Source: Pseudoclavibacter endophyticus | GTDB taxonomy: Bacteria > Actinomycetota > Actinomycetes > Actinomycetales > Microbacteriaceae | Direction: 5' to 3' | NCBI RefSeq assembly: GCF_008831085.1 | Contig: NZ_WBJY01000002.1 | Span: 372,001-436,000 of the forward strand | DNA: 64,000 bases | Shown here: positions 1 through 10,017 of the stretch, piece by piece | Layout: each line of letters opens with the position of its first letter | Position numbering within the stretch: the stretch's first letter is position 1 | Made by a program: the position numbers and the translations under genes | Notes under the pieces: generated by a model | Told to the model about the DNA's origin: nothing | What the model saw: the letters and a program-made list of their open reading frames with translations, nothing else | Databases searched by the model: none

Positions 1-430
1 CCTCAACCCATGAGTCGCGCATGATCGACATGACCTGCACCGAGGAGCGGTCGGCCGGGATGTGGGCGACCATGATCGTGTCGGCGCGGCTGCCGAGCTC
101 CGTCAGCAACGAGTCGCTCTCGGAAACGCGCGAGTCGGTGCCCATCAGCAGCACATTGATGGGGGCTTTGCCGTTGTCGTCGGTCTCGGGCGCGTCTGGC
201 CGTCCCTCGTCTGGCAGGTCGAGCTCGATCGTCTCGATCTGGCCCGACGTCGCGTTCCAGAGATAGACACCGCCCGCGATGATCAGGGCGAGGACGATGC
301 CGAGCGCGATGAGCACGGTGCGCCATCTGCGCCGGTTGCGGCGGCGGCGGCCCTCTGATGTCGGAGAGGATGCGTCGTCGTCGAGCAGACTGCCGAGTGG
401 ATCAGCCGACCTGGGGGAATCGCTTGTCAT
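1..430 (-). CDS. LytR-CpsA-Psr (LCP) family protein, N-terminal part (cut by window edge)
   Basis: LCP enzymes transfer undecaprenyl-linked glycopolymers onto peptidoglycan at the outer face of the membrane. The reverse-strand frame is open from an ATG at 430 to the window edge, giving 143 residues. It shows a charged cytoplasmic N-terminus with an Arg-rich stretch (RRRRNRRRW), one membrane segment (about residues 40-60), then the start of the LCP core: INVLLMGTDSR, SRADTIMVAHIP and SIMRDSWV. These match the conserved Asp and Arg positions that bind the pyrophosphate lipid in the family. It lies 12 bp downstream of the Wzz/CpsD gene on the same strand, so it is probably cotranscribed and attaches the polymer made by this locus. 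The C-terminus lies outside the window. Confidence 0.85.
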   Translation of the reverse strand, partial: MTSDSPRSADPLGSLLDDDASSPTSEGRRRRNRRRWRTVLIALGIVLALIIAGGVYLWNATSGQIETIELDLPDEGRPDAPETDDNGKAPINVLLMGTDSRVSESDSLLTELGSRADTIMVAHIPADRSSVQVMSIMRDSWVE

Positions 431-442
431 CTGTCACCTCGG

Positions 443-1909
443 TCATTTCGCGCGACGGCGCGTGCCTTCGCCCACGAGGTCGGGTTCCTGTTGCGACGCT
501 GCCGTTGCACGGCGTTGAGGTGCTGGCGCTGCCTGGGGCTCGACCTGGGGCAGCACGTCGTCGCCGTACTGCTCGTAGTTGCCGTAGACGTAGGCGTCGG
601 GGCCGCGCGTGGGTACCTTGCTGAACACGATGCCCGCCACGCGGGCGCCGGCGGTCTCGAGGGCCGTCAGTGCGCCGGTGAGCTCGGTGCGCCGCGTCGC
701 GCCGGCCTCTGCCACGACGATGGCGCCGCTCGTGCGACGGGCGATCACGACGGCGTCGGTGACGGGCAGCACCGGGGGAGCGTCGATCACGACGGTGAAC
801 CCCTCCCGGGTGAACCCGTCGATGATCTTGCCCATTCGGGCCGATCCGAGCAGCTCGCTCGGGTTGGGCGGGATCTTGCCCGACGGCAGGATGAAGAGCT
901 CTTGATCGCCCCACGGTTGCATGACGTCCGCCAGGGCTGCGCGACCGATGAGCACGTCGGTGAGCCCGACGCTGCCCTCGATGCCGAGGTACGTGGCGAT
1001 TCGTGGCTTGCGGAGGTCGGCGTCGATCAGCACGACGCCCTGTCCGGCCTCGGCGAGCGCGAACGCGAGATTGAGCGCCGTCGTCGATTTGCCCTCGCCC
1101 GGCAGGCTCGAGGTGACGACGAAGCTTGCTGCGCCGTCGAGCTTCAAGAACTGCAGGTTGGTGCGGAGCGCGCGAAACGCTTCGCTGCGGGCATTTCGCG
1201 GATCGGCCGTCATGATCAGCGGCCGGTCTTTGGCTTTGGGGTCGCGAGGGATCGCCCCGACGATCGGGCGCTCGGTGATCGCCTCGATATCGCGGGCAAG
1301 GCGAATGCGTGTGTCGAGCACCGTGCGCGAGACGGCGATGGCGGCCCCGGCGGCGATGCCGATCAGAGCACCGAGGGCGAGATTGAGCGGCGTGTTCGGG
1401 CTCACCGGTGCATCCGAGGGCGTGGCGGCGCTCATCGGCGCCACGGTGACGGAGCTCGTTTCGGAGCCCGGAAGCGTTTCGACCTCGGCGATGGCCACGG
1501 TGAGGTTCGCCGCGACGGAGTTGGCGATCTCTGCTGCCCGCTCGGGCGAGGCGTCGGTCGCCGTAATGCGCATCACGGTGGTGTTGGTTGGCGAGGTGAC
1601 CACGACCGTCTCAGCGAGCTCGGCGGCCGTGGTATCGAGGCTCAGCTCGGCGATGACGGGATCGAGCACCCGGGGCGAGGTGCCGAGCAGCAGGTACGAG
1701 CTCACGCGATCCTGCGTGTAGACGTTTCCCTGCTGTTGCTCGCTGATCGTCGATCCCGCCTGGGCCGAGACGATGACCTCGCTCGTCGACTCGTACTGCG
1801 GCGTCCTGGTGAACGAGTACGCGGCCGCAGCCGCCACGGCGATCAGAATCGCAGCCGTGATAATGATCCAGTTCTTTCGCGCGATGCGCAGGTAATCACT
1901 GAGTTCCAC
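443..1909 (-). CDS. Fused Wzz-type chain-length regulator / CpsD-type tyrosine autokinase
   Basis: Polysaccharide co-polymerase with a C-terminal BY-kinase that controls polymer length and export. The GTG start at 1909 is chosen because GGAAAGG lies 5 nt upstream; an ATG 36 nt further up lacks such support. The protein is 488 aa. A first membrane helix (about 14-34) and a second (about 175-194) bracket an extracytoplasmic Wzz loop. The kinase domain has Walker A GEGKST (about 272-277), Walker A-prime LIDADLRKP (about 294-302) and Walker B VVIDAPP (about 373-379). A Tyr cluster, YVYGNYEQY (about 440-448), fits the autophosphorylation site. Its neighbours are a tyrosine phosphatase upstream and an LCP transferase downstream, the standard Wzc/Wzb arrangement. 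The single-chain kinase-plus-Wzz form is usual in actinobacteria. Confidence 0.92.
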   Translation of the reverse strand: MELSDYLRIARKNWIIITAAILIAVAAAAAYSFTRTPQYESTSEVIVSAQAGSTISEQQQGNVYTQDRVSSYLLLGTSPRVLDPVIAELSLDTTAAELAETVVVTSPTNTTVMRITATDASPERAAEIANSVAANLTVAIAEVETLPGSETSSVTVAPMSAATPSDAPVSPNTPLNLALGALIGIAAGAAIAVSRTVLDTRIRLARDIEAITERPIVGAIPRDPKAKDRPLIMTADPRNARSEAFRALRTNLQFLKLDGAASFVVTSSLPGEGKSTTALNLAFALAEAGQGVVLIDADLRKPRIATYLGIEGSVGLTDVLIGRAALADVMQPWGDQELFILPSGKIPPNPSELLGSARMGKIIDGFTREGFTVVIDAPPVLPVTDAVVIARRTSGAIVVAEAGATRRTELTGALTALETAGARVAGIVFSKVPTRGPDAYVYGNYEQYGDDVLPQVEPQAAPAPQRRATAASQQEPDLVGEGTRRRAK

Positions 1910-1975
1910 GTGCGCCTTTCCGTCTCGACTCGAGCGCCACCACACGTGGCCGATGGTGCGTAACCTGAAAGTTCA

Positions 1976-2764
1976 TCATTGCTCCCAGTTCGCGATCCGT
2001 CCAGTCGGGAACCGCCGGTCAGGCGGGAAAGGCGCCGCCGAATCGCGACCCACTGATGACGCAGCGGACACCGCCCGAAGCACCCGTTCGACGTTGGCGA
2101 GCGCGGGGAGGAGCTGGGCGTTCATCGCCTCGTACGCGCGGCGTGACCGACCGTACGGATCGACAACATCGTCCGTGCTGCCATCTGTCGGTGGGCGGGA
2201 GACGGCACGCTGGGCGATGAGGCGATCGAGCGCGATGCGAAGCCGCGCTCGGGGTTCCGTTTCCCCCGCCATCGCGTCACGCAGTTGGTCGGTGCCGAGA
2301 TCGTCGGCCAGCCTCGAGAACTCGCGAATCGTGAAGGTCGAGTGCAGGCGGCGGGGGAGCAGTTCGACGACGCGACGCCGGTGCTCGCGGCTCATCGCGA
2401 GCACGAGGTCGGCGTCCTCGAGGATCGACTCCGTCAGCTGATGGGCACGATGGCTTGCGAGATCGTGATGATCGATCTCGTGGGCAATCCCCAGCTGCAT
2501 GGTCTCGGGCGTCAGGGCCTGACCGACGAGGGCATGCGTACCCACGCTGCCGACCTCAATGTTCAGATTGGCGAGGCGAGTGGCAAGGATCGCCGCGGCG
2601 AACGGAGAGCGACAGACGTTCCCGGTGCACACCGTCAGGAGGCGCAGTGGCCGCACCGTCGGGCGGTGTTGCGCAACGGGCCGTGCGCGCGTTACTGACG
2701 ACGAGTGGTCGTCGTGAGCAGGTTCGCCGCCGCCCCCACGACCGGCGCCCCTCTCCGTGGCCAT
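1976..2764 (-). CDS. Low-molecular-weight protein tyrosine phosphatase (Wzb-like)
   Basis: Cytoplasmic phosphatase expected to dephosphorylate the Tyr cluster of the adjacent CpsD-type kinase. The P-loop CTGNVCRS (C-X5-R, near residue 46) and the general-acid motif DPYGRS (near 208) are both present. At 262 aa it is longer than the usual 150-200: there is a Gly/Arg/His-rich leader of about 40 residues and a C-terminal extension after the DPY motif. I favour the ATG at 2764 over one at 2782, because TACGGT sits 7 nt upstream of it on the reverse strand, the pattern of a leaderless actinobacterial transcript. It is the first gene of the minus-strand group running to the LCP gene and is divergent from the 4,6-dehydratase gene at 3017. 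Confidence 0.88.
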   Translation of the reverse strand: MATERGAGRGGGGEPAHDDHSSSVTRARPVAQHRPTVRPLRLLTVCTGNVCRSPFAAAILATRLANLNIEVGSVGTHALVGQALTPETMQLGIAHEIDHHDLASHRAHQLTESILEDADLVLAMSREHRRRVVELLPRRLHSTFTIREFSRLADDLGTDQLRDAMAGETEPRARLRIALDRLIAQRAVSRPPTDGSTDDVVDPYGRSRRAYEAMNAQLLPALANVERVLRAVSAASSVGRDSAAPFPPDRRFPTGRIANWEQ

Positions 2765-3016
2765 GGTGATTACCGTACCCATACGTTGCCGAAGGGGTTC
2801 GAGTCGCGAGACGTCGATGTCATCGCAGGTCGGATGTCGTCGAAGAAAACTCGACTAGGGTTTGGCCAGGATTTCGGTGCCCAGAAGTGGCTTTTGCGGT
2901 GTGGCAGAACGTTTGCATGTGGCAACCCCGTTTCAACTGCGCCAGTTTCTCGGTCTCTTTGTCATGGTGCGAAGCAAGGCTTCTGATGTCGTCTTCGACG
3001 CGGGTAAGGTGAGTCT
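2765..3016. promoter_or_regulatory. Divergent intergenic region between phosphatase and dehydratase genes
   Basis: About 250 bp without a convincing gene separates the two divergent arms of the polysaccharide locus, so both promoters should lie here. On the reverse strand a TACGGT hexamer (2772-2777) lies 7 nt before the phosphatase ATG, suggesting a leaderless start. On the plus strand GGTGAG (3008-3013) is a weak ribosome site for the gene at 3017. I see no clear operator or riboswitch. Confidence 0.4.
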
Positions 3017-4851
3017 ATGGGTGAAAACGGGGGTGAAGCCCCGCGTCTGAGCAGGACGCATCGTGTAATGCGTTTCGGGACGCACTTCGCCGTGGACGCG
3101 CTGGCGTGGGCCGTGGCGATCGTGGCTGCCCACGTCCTTCGCTACGAGTTCGCCCTCCAGTACATCCAGTGGGATCGCGTCGGGATCCTTGTCGCGGTCA
3201 CGGCGGGGCTCCAGCTCCTCATCGGGTGGGGAGCGCACCTGTACCGGGGCAGGTTCACGTACGGCACGTTCGAAGAGGTGCGCGCGCTGGCCGCGACCGT
3301 CGTCGTCACGGCGGTCGTCATCGCGCTCCCGATCCTCCTGTTCAATCGGCTGCTCGAGATTCCCCGCAGCGTTCCCCTGATCGCGCTCCCGCTGGCGCTG
3401 GTCATGACCTTTGGCGTGCGGTACCTCAGGCGGCTTCTCGTCGAGCACCGTCAGCGACCTCGCGAAGGCGCGACTCCGACTCTGGTGTTCGGCGCCGGCT
3501 ACCTGGGTGCTGACCTCGTGCGTCGGCTCGAGACCGATTCGAAGTCGGCGTATCGCGCCGTGGGGCTGGTCGATGACGACCGGCGGAAGCGGAACATGCA
3601 GATCAAGGGCGTCCGCGTGCAAGGCGGCCTCGACGAGCTCAGCGCTATCGTCGCGTCGACCCGGGCCGAGGTGTTGATCGTGGCCATTGCGCGAGCCAAT
3701 GCCGAGCTGTTGCGGCGCGTGCAGGCTGCGGCCGACGAGACGGGTCTCCAGGTGAAAGTGCTGCCGCCGTTCGCCGAGATTCTCAGCAACGCGTCGAGCG
3801 CCGTCGATATCCGCGATATCCAGATCGAAGACCTCATCGGCCGGCGACCCGTCGATATGCACGCTGACCTCGTCACCGGCTACCTTTCTGGCAAGCGCGT
3901 GCTCGTCACCGGTGCCGGTGGATCGATCGGAGCCGAGCTGTGCCGGCAGATCGCGGCGTTCGAGCCGGCAGAGCTCATGATGCTCGACCGCGACGAGACC
4001 GGGTTGCAGGGGGCGCAGCTCGGCATCGCGGGGCACGGGCTGCTCGACAGTCGCGATGTGGTGCTCGCCGATATTCGTGACGAGCAGGCGATCGCACGCG
4101 TCTTTACCGAGCGCCAACCGGAGGTCGTGTTTCACGCCGCCGCGCTCAAGCATCTGCCGTTGCTCGAGCAGTACCCCGACGAGGCGTGGAAGACGAACGT
4201 GCTCGGCACGCTCAACGTGCTGCGCGCGGCCGAGTCGATTGGAGTCGAGACGTTCGTCAATGTCTCGACCGACAAGGCCGCCAACCCCACGAGTGTGCTC
4301 GGCCATTCGAAGCGCGTGGCAGAGAAGCTCGCCGCGTGGATGGGGGAGTGCACTGGTCGTCCCTACCTATCGGTGCGGTTTGGCAATGTGATCGGCAGCA
4401 GAGGCTCGCTCGTGCCGACCTTTCAACACCTCATCAGGCAGGGGAAGCCGCTCACGGTGACACACCCCGATGCGACGCGTTTCTTCATGACGATCCCTGA
4501 GGCGTGTCAGCTCGTCGTGCAGGCCGGGGGTATCGGTTCGGCGGGTGAGGTGCTCATTCTCGACATGGGCGAGCCCGTGCGCATTCTTGATATCGCGCAG
4601 CGGATGATCGCGATGTCGGGCAAAGATCTCGAGATCGTCTTCACGGGGCTGCGTAATGGTGAGAAGCTGCACGAGGAGCTGGTCGGCGAGCGTGAGCGGC
4701 CGCATCGGCCGTACCACTCCAAGATCTCGCACGCCCGCGTTGATGCGATCCCACCCGAGCGACTCGACAGACAAGGCTGGATGGACCGGATGTTCGCACA
4801 GCCGCGCAACAATGAGACGGCGGTTGTGCCGAGACTGACGGAGGAGGTTCG

Positions 4852-4855
<4 letters not shown>
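3017..4855 (+). CDS. Membrane-bound nucleotide-sugar 4,6-dehydratase (PglF/WbpM/CapD type)
   Basis: Expected to convert UDP-GlcNAc to the 4-keto-6-deoxy sugar, the first step of N-acetylated 4-amino sugar (bacillosamine-like) synthesis. The 612 aa protein has four hydrophobic segments in the first 140 residues, a first Rossmann-like region (LVFGAGYLG) and the catalytic SDR domain with GAGGSIGAELC (about 298-308) and the STDKA motif (about 416-420). The family's usual Tyr of YxxxK is Met in PglF/WbpM; here the aligned position reads VLGHSKR, so it appears to be Leu, with the Lys retained. The gene overlaps the following aminotransferase by 4 nt (TTGA), consistent with consecutive steps. Confidence 0.9.
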
Positions 4856-5984
<1,129 letters not shown>

Positions 5985-5988
<4 letters not shown>

Positions 5989-7088
5989 ACGCGAAGCGAC
6001 GTTCCTACGACAGGCTGAAGCGAACGTTCGACTTCGTCGCGGCGAGCGCGATGCTGGTAATTACGCTGCCGGTGCAACTCGTGCTCGCGGCACTGGTCTT
6101 GAAGAACCTGGGAGCGCCGGTGTTGTTCACACAACAGAGGCCGGGGCGGGACAGTAAACTGTTCCGATTGTACAAGTTCCGAACCATGCTGTCGCCGGAC
6201 GAAAAGAATGGTCGTGTGCTCAATGAGGACCGCATGACTTCGTTCGGTAAGCGTCTCCGGGCCAGCAGTCTGGACGAGTTGCCGAGCCTCTGGAATGTCG
6301 TCCTCGGGGATATGAGCCTCGTCGGGCCACGGCCATTGCGATCGTCGTACTTGGGGAGATACTCGCCCGAGCAAGCGAGGCGCCACGAGGTTCGGCCGGG
6401 CGTGACCGGCTATGCTCAGGTGCTCGGTCGTAATGCGCTGAGCTGGGACGACCGACTCGCGCTCGATGTTCAGTACGTCGAAAAGCGCAGCTTCTGGCTC
6501 GACGTTTGGATCCTCTACAAGACACTTTCGACGGTTGTCACGCGTGTCGGGGTCGTAGCCGATGGTGAGGCGACTATGAGCGAGTTTTTCGGCCCTGAAC
6601 GAACACCGAGGCTAGAGCTTGTTCCCCTCAGCGAGGAGCACCTCGCAACGCGTGTCGAATGGCTCAGCGATCCCCGGGTGCGTGCGGGCGTGACGATTTC
6701 ATTCATGCCGGATGCAGACGGCATGCGGTCGTGGTTCGCGGGAGCGAGCAACGATCACACGCGCTACGACTGGGTCGGAGTTGACCCGAACGCGGGTCGT
6801 CCGATCTCCATGTGCGGCTTTCGCGTCGCAGGTTCAGAGGCCAATCTGTATATATATGTGGATCCTCGTCGGCATGGTATGGGGTTCGGTCGAGACACGA
6901 TGACGTTGCTCATCGCGAGGGCGCGGTCCAAAGGAGTGCGTCGGCTCACGCTCGAGACCAGCACCGACAACATCGCCGCGGTCCGGCTCTACGAGAGCCT
7001 GGGTTTCGTCCGGTCGGAGGAGTCGACGCTCAGCCCCCCAAGACTCTCGATGAAGCTCGACGTCTCCAGAGGACATGGGCATGAGTAG
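5985..7088 (+). CDS. Phosphoglycosyl transferase (PglC/WcaJ type) fused to a GNAT acetyltransferase
   Basis: Residues 1 to about 200 are a bacterial sugar transferase that puts the first sugar-1-phosphate on undecaprenyl phosphate. They show one N-terminal membrane helix, RPGRDSKLFRLYKFRTM, LDELPSLWNV and SLVGPRPL, and lack the long multi-helix N-terminus of WbaP. Residues from about 205 to the end form a GNAT fold (TPRLELVPLSEEHL, MGFGRDTMTLL, LETSTDNIAAVRLYESLGF). In the Pgl pathway the acetyltransferase PglD is a separate hexapeptide protein. Here an unrelated acetyltransferase fold is joined to the PGT, presumably N-acetylating the amine made by the upstream aminotransferase. The start ATG at 5985 overlaps the previous stop by 4 nt. 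Confidence 0.88.
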
Positions 7089-8121
7089 CGGGCCGCAGGT
7101 TCGTGTCTTCATAGGATCGATCGGGCGTCGCGTCTATCTGATCCGCTGGTTCGTCGAGGCGTTTGAGCGACTTGGCATCGACGGGCAACTGCATGTCTCG
7201 GATGCCGATGCACGAAGCGCTGGCATGCTGAGCTCATCATTCCGGCATGTCGTTCCCCGGTACGAGGACGCGGGTTACTCGGATGCAATGGCGCAAACGT
7301 TTGAAGCGGTGCGTCCCCACTTGTTTTTTAGTGTCAATGACTACGAGATTGAGGCGCTTGCCACGACGGGACTGGCCGCTCGACTTGAAGAGCACGGAAC
7401 GGTGGTGCTCTCCCTTGCGACGGACCGGCATGCAGCCATCCATGACAAGTACGCGATGTCCGTGGAACTACGGCGATACGGGGTCCCGACGCCGGAGACT
7501 GTGCCGCTTTCGCATTTCGATGAGGCATTGGACCTTGCAACTCGAGCGCAAGATGTCATCGTCAAGGAACGCTGCGGAAGCGGATCGTCGGGCCTCGAGA
7601 AGTTGACCTCCACGGAGTTCATTTCCCGCATGCAAATGCGAGACGGTGGGTGGCCTCAGTGGTCCTCGTCTGAACGCGTGGTTCAGCCGCTCTTGTCCGG
7701 GGTTGAGTTCGGTCTTGATATCGTCTCGCCTGTACTCCCAGATGCCCATGCCACCGGCGTGCTCGCGCGCGAGAAACTGCGGATGCGTGCGGGAGAGACT
7801 GACCAGGCGGAATCGGTTGAAAGCGAACCATTCTTTGAGGTCGCGACTCACTTGGCTCGATGGCTTGGACATCGGGGACTCGTCGACGTGGACGTCATCG
7901 TCGATGACCATGGGGTGCAGCATGTCATCGACATCAACCCTCGGTTCGGCGGTGGGTATCCGTTCAACCATCTCGCCGGGGCAGACATCCCGGGACTGTA
8001 TGTGGCACAGCTTGTCGGACACCGCGGTGACGCCCTCGGGCTGTTCCTAAACTACGCGTCGGGTGTTATATCCTCAAAATTCGAGGCCGTCGTGCGCGAC
8101 GACCAGGGGGTGTCGTCGTGA
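7081..8121 (+). CDS. ATP-grasp ligase, CarB-like
   Basis: An ATP-grasp enzyme joining a carboxylate to an amine or similar nucleophile; the substrate is unknown. The N-terminal domain begins VRVFIGSIGRRVYLIRWF, the central fold shows DVIVKERCGSGSSGL (nucleotide loop) and a VDVDVIVDDHG strand, and the metal-binding end reads DINPRFGGGYP. The ATG at 7081 is preferred over 7075 because AGAGGA sits 7 nt upstream of it. The reading frame overlaps the end of the PGT-GNAT gene by 8 nt, so it is part of the polysaccharide operon. A role in attaching an amino acid or small acid to a sugar is inference. A second, separate ATP-grasp gene sits in the 17-24 kb operon. Confidence 0.85.
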   Translation: MSSGPQVRVFIGSIGRRVYLIRWFVEAFERLGIDGQLHVSDADARSAGMLSSSFRHVVPRYEDAGYSDAMAQTFEAVRPHLFFSVNDYEIEALATTGLAARLEEHGTVVLSLATDRHAAIHDKYAMSVELRRYGVPTPETVPLSHFDEALDLATRAQDVIVKERCGSGSSGLEKLTSTEFISRMQMRDGGWPQWSSSERVVQPLLSGVEFGLDIVSPVLPDAHATGVLAREKLRMRAGETDQAESVESEPFFEVATHLARWLGHRGLVDVDVIVDDHGVQHVIDINPRFGGGYPFNHLAGADIPGLYVAQLVGHRGDALGLFLNYASGVISSKFEAVVRDDQGVSS

Positions 8122-8214
8122 ACATCTCACGAACACGTGGTCTGCCCGCGGCACAGCCACATTTCACGGTTTCGCACGGACAAGATCGAGCGGTAGTGAG
8201 GATGGCGAACGTCT

Positions 8215-9480
8215 ATGGTGAACGTTAGTGACGGTCCACATGTAGAGACGCGAAGCGTGTGGATTATTAATCACCACACGACATTGCCGTCGAAGGACGG
8301 CAGGATGGGCCGGCACTTGGGGATCGCGCAGTACCTCGAGTCATGTGGCTGGAAGGCTACTCTGTTTGTGGCGAGCACGACGCACCCTTCTGGAAGCCAG
8401 CGACTGAAGGGGCCGCGTCTTTTCCGTCGAGGGATCGAGCGTGGTGTGGCGACGGTCTGGATCAAGGTGCCCGCATATGGGCAGAGCCTAGTTCGGCGCC
8501 TACTGAGCATGGTTCTCTTCGCCAGTATGCTCATTTGGCTACCGCTGGGCCGAGGTGTACGTCGGCCCGATGTTGTTGTTGGAAGTACGGTGCACCCTTT
8601 CGCGGCCTGGGCAGCCATGATGTTGGCACGGAGAAAACGTGTCCCTTTCGTCTACGAGATCAGAGACATCTGGCCGGAGACACTTGTAGATCTTGGTACT
8701 CTCAATAAAGACTCTCGAATTTCCAAGCTGCTCTCGGCTCTGTCGATGCAATTATGTCGACAAGCTGCCTCTGTTATCTCCCCTCTGCCGGGAGTGCGCC
8801 AGTACTTGGACGAGAACGGCTTCTCCGAGAAACCATTCTACTGGATTCCCAACGGTGTTGATGATTCTTTTGTAGGTGCAACAGTGGATGAAGACGAAGC
8901 TTCAGGCTCGTTCACGTTCATGTACCTAGGGGCGCAGGGAAGGGCCAATGCGTTGGAAGGTGTTATTAGTGCGTTCGCGGAAGCGCGGGGCCACTCTCGC
9001 CTGAGCAACTCTCGTCTTGTTTTAGTCGGCGATGGACCCATGCAGGCACAGCTTCGCGGCGTAGCGAGTTCATCGGGCTGCGCAGAGGCCATTGAGTTTA
9101 GGCATAGAATACCTCGGAGTGAGGTGCAGGATACGGCACGCAGAGCTGACTGTCTCGTCGCCAACATGTACGACAATTCCGTATATCGATACGGAATTAG
9201 CCTCAATAAGCTATACGACTACATGCTCGCCGGGCGTCCGATCATATTTGCAAGTAGTGCACTCAACGACCCCGTTCAAGAGGCTGGGTGCGGCGTAAGC
9301 GTGTCGGCAAACGACGTGCATGGCATCGCAAAAGCAATGGTGGAAATCGCTTGCATGAGTCCACAGGGTCGCAAGGATCTAGGAGTCAAGGGATATGACT
9401 TCGTGCTTAAAAATAACACATATTCTTCACTCGCGGTCAAGTTTAGTAGGGTGTTGAATCTGGTTGCAGGGATTCATTGA
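8215..9480 (+). CDS. Glycosyltransferase family 4 (WbuB-like)
   Basis: GT-B fold glycosyltransferase predicted to extend the lipid-linked repeat unit in the cytoplasm. The 421 aa protein has an N-terminal acceptor domain (WIINHHTTLPSKDGRMGRHL), a membrane-associating hydrophobic helix near residues 95-112, and the GT4 donor half with WIPNGVDDSF, LVLVGDGPM and the C-terminal SLNKLYDYMLAGRPI, typical of WbuB-type enzymes. The ATG at 8215 follows GAGGATGG by about 9 nt. A 93 bp gap separates it from the ATP-grasp gene. From here to about 12550 the coding sequence is visibly more A/T-rich than its neighbours, common for serotype-specific genes and a hint of separate acquisition. Confidence 0.9.
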   Translation: MVNVSDGPHVETRSVWIINHHTTLPSKDGRMGRHLGIAQYLESCGWKATLFVASTTHPSGSQRLKGPRLFRRGIERGVATVWIKVPAYGQSLVRRLLSMVLFASMLIWLPLGRGVRRPDVVVGSTVHPFAAWAAMMLARRKRVPFVYEIRDIWPETLVDLGTLNKDSRISKLLSALSMQLCRQAASVISPLPGVRQYLDENGFSEKPFYWIPNGVDDSFVGATVDEDEASGSFTFMYLGAQGRANALEGVISAFAEARGHSRLSNSRLVLVGDGPMQAQLRGVASSSGCAEAIEFRHRIPRSEVQDTARRADCLVANMYDNSVYRYGISLNKLYDYMLAGRPIIFASSALNDPVQEAGCGVSVSANDVHGIAKAMVEIACMSPQGRKDLGVKGYDFVLKNNTYSSLAVKFSRVLNLVAGIH

Positions 9481-10017
9481 TTTGGTCCGCTACGTTTTCC
9501 AGTATGCCTTGGTCGCCACAGATTGGCGGCGTTCAGTTCACGCCCGGAGATCGCTTATGCGTGTGCAGGTGGCTGGAATGAAGCAGCACTCGGGGCCGGG
9601 CGCGCGGCTGATGGAAAAGTACGTCGCGTTGTTTGCGAATGCCCCATTGGCCCGCCCAATGCGAGGATGGGCGCGGTCGCGCGACCAAGTACGACGGGGC
9701 TTGAAGGGCAGATCATCCCAACGGGTCGCGAGCCGAACTGAAGCCCACCGCGACTTCGTTGGGGTTGTCGCGGTCGACGATCCCCCTGGTTTTGAAGCCG
9801 CCGCAGCCAATCAGGTTGTGAAGACTACGGCGGCGAGAGTTGAACTTTTCGTCGTCCCAGCCATCGGCTCCGCGGTTGGTGAATGTCCAGGGCCGCATGA
9901 GCATGATCAAAGGGGTAGTCGAGCGTGTCCCATCCATGAATCGGTGCTGCATCGATGCCCTCGGATCTTTGAACGGACGTGGCGCATCAAGTCGTTTCAT
10001 CGAATTGGTGCTGTGAC
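9481..10017. other. Stretch without a confident gene; possible decayed gene
   Basis: No frame across these 537 bases gives a protein I recognise. A plus-strand frame (9464-10021, 185 codons) stays open but overlaps the end of the glycosyltransferase gene, and its composition changes part way: plausible to about 9720, Arg/Ala/Val-rich and unlike a real protein after that. On the minus strand a frame ending near 9713 has a locally protein-like segment (PWTFTNRGADGWDD, then LIGCGGFKTRGIVDRD), which runs against every neighbouring gene. The simplest reading is a remnant of one or more decayed genes. The sequence alone cannot exclude a real but unfamiliar small protein. Confidence 0.35.
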
